Assembly (NCBI GenBank): GCA_009731375.1 | Contig: BJOX01000249.1 | Span: forward strand, 398,693-433,146 | Length of the DNA stretch: 34,454 bases | Reading direction: 5' to 3' | Source: Paulinella micropora | Taxonomy: Eukaryota; Cercozoa; Imbricatea; Euglyphida | Part shown: positions 34,341 through 34,454 of the stretch, piece after piece | Position numbering within the stretch: the first letter of the stretch is position 1 | Layout: each line of letters opens with the position of its first letter | Notes under the pieces: model-generated | What the model was told of the DNA's origin: nothing | The model's input: only the letters and a program-made list of their open reading frames with translations | Database searches by the model: none | Translations under genes and position numbers: made by a program

Positions 34341-34454
34341 ATAAAACTAACATTTTCTTGTATACCTACATTAATGCTATGTTAAACAAGTGTGTATCTA
34401 CTTGAAAAATGTTCTCTAAAATATGTTATCTTTAGTTAATGTATATTTTGTTTT
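34341..34454. other. AT-rich 3' flank
   Basis: Follows the stop of the three-exon gene. AATAAA at 34340-34345 directly after the stop is a polyadenylation-signal match. Nothing else is recognised before the window ends. Confidence 0.4.

Overview
The window is eukaryotic nuclear DNA. It has spliced exons with GT..AG boundaries, a tRNA-derived SINE, very long simple-sequence arrays and several assembly gaps (N runs). More than half of it is tetranucleotide and trinucleotide repeat: GATA/GGTA/GACA over about 48-18430 and 28900-31125, ATGT/ACAT over 13385-13915, 19660-21230 and 24650-27330, and CAA/CAG over 19900-20870. Nearly all the long open frames in these arrays are artefacts of a 4-nt or 3-nt period without stops. 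The species cannot be named from the sequence. Either a repeat-rich invertebrate or a protist/alga with virus-derived insertions would fit.

Host genes: six islands encode single ankyrin repeats, mostly as 96-99 nt phase-0 exons with good splice sites. They are at 753-883 (+), 16653-16751 (-), 19367-19465 (-, starts with ATG), 24375-24473 (+), 27841-27918 (+, probably terminal) and 28562-28657 (+). They look like parts of three or four small ankyrin genes in mixed orientation, separated by introns made almost entirely of microsatellite.

Dispersed repeats: GC-rich islands inside the GATA arrays fall into families. Family A (copies at 1, 7374, 9322, 17347) and family B (11786, 14734, 18281, 29191, 30949) each have one fixed end and one variable end, both abutting GATA. 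The fixed ends share the motif GATGARATRTCG. Read on the minus strand, this is the architecture of 5'-truncated retroposons with a (TATC)n tail. A separate SINE with an (ATT)n tail occurs three times (18824, 23492, 23621). A 391-bp near-perfect foldback (22206-22596) sits beside an 891-N gap.

Virus-like segments: two AT-rich segments of different character lie near the ends. The left one (about 1655-5436, bounded on both sides by GATA arrays) holds a frameshifted protein-primed family B DNA polymerase pseudogene. Its N-terminal part carries an OTU-like Asp-x-x-Cys/His arrangement. It is followed by a small protein with an FGKYRGK motif and by a third gene cut off by the GATA array. The right one (about 31745-34454) holds a CxC..H..H zinc-binding-like protein of a type seen in giant viruses and their relatives, a stand-alone HIRAN protein, a basic open frame without ATG, a charged coiled-coil protein on the minus strand, and a three-exon gene with 48- and 50-nt introns. 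The polymerase and its neighbours resemble Maverick/Polinton-like virus cargo. Whether left and right segments belong to one element cannot be decided here.
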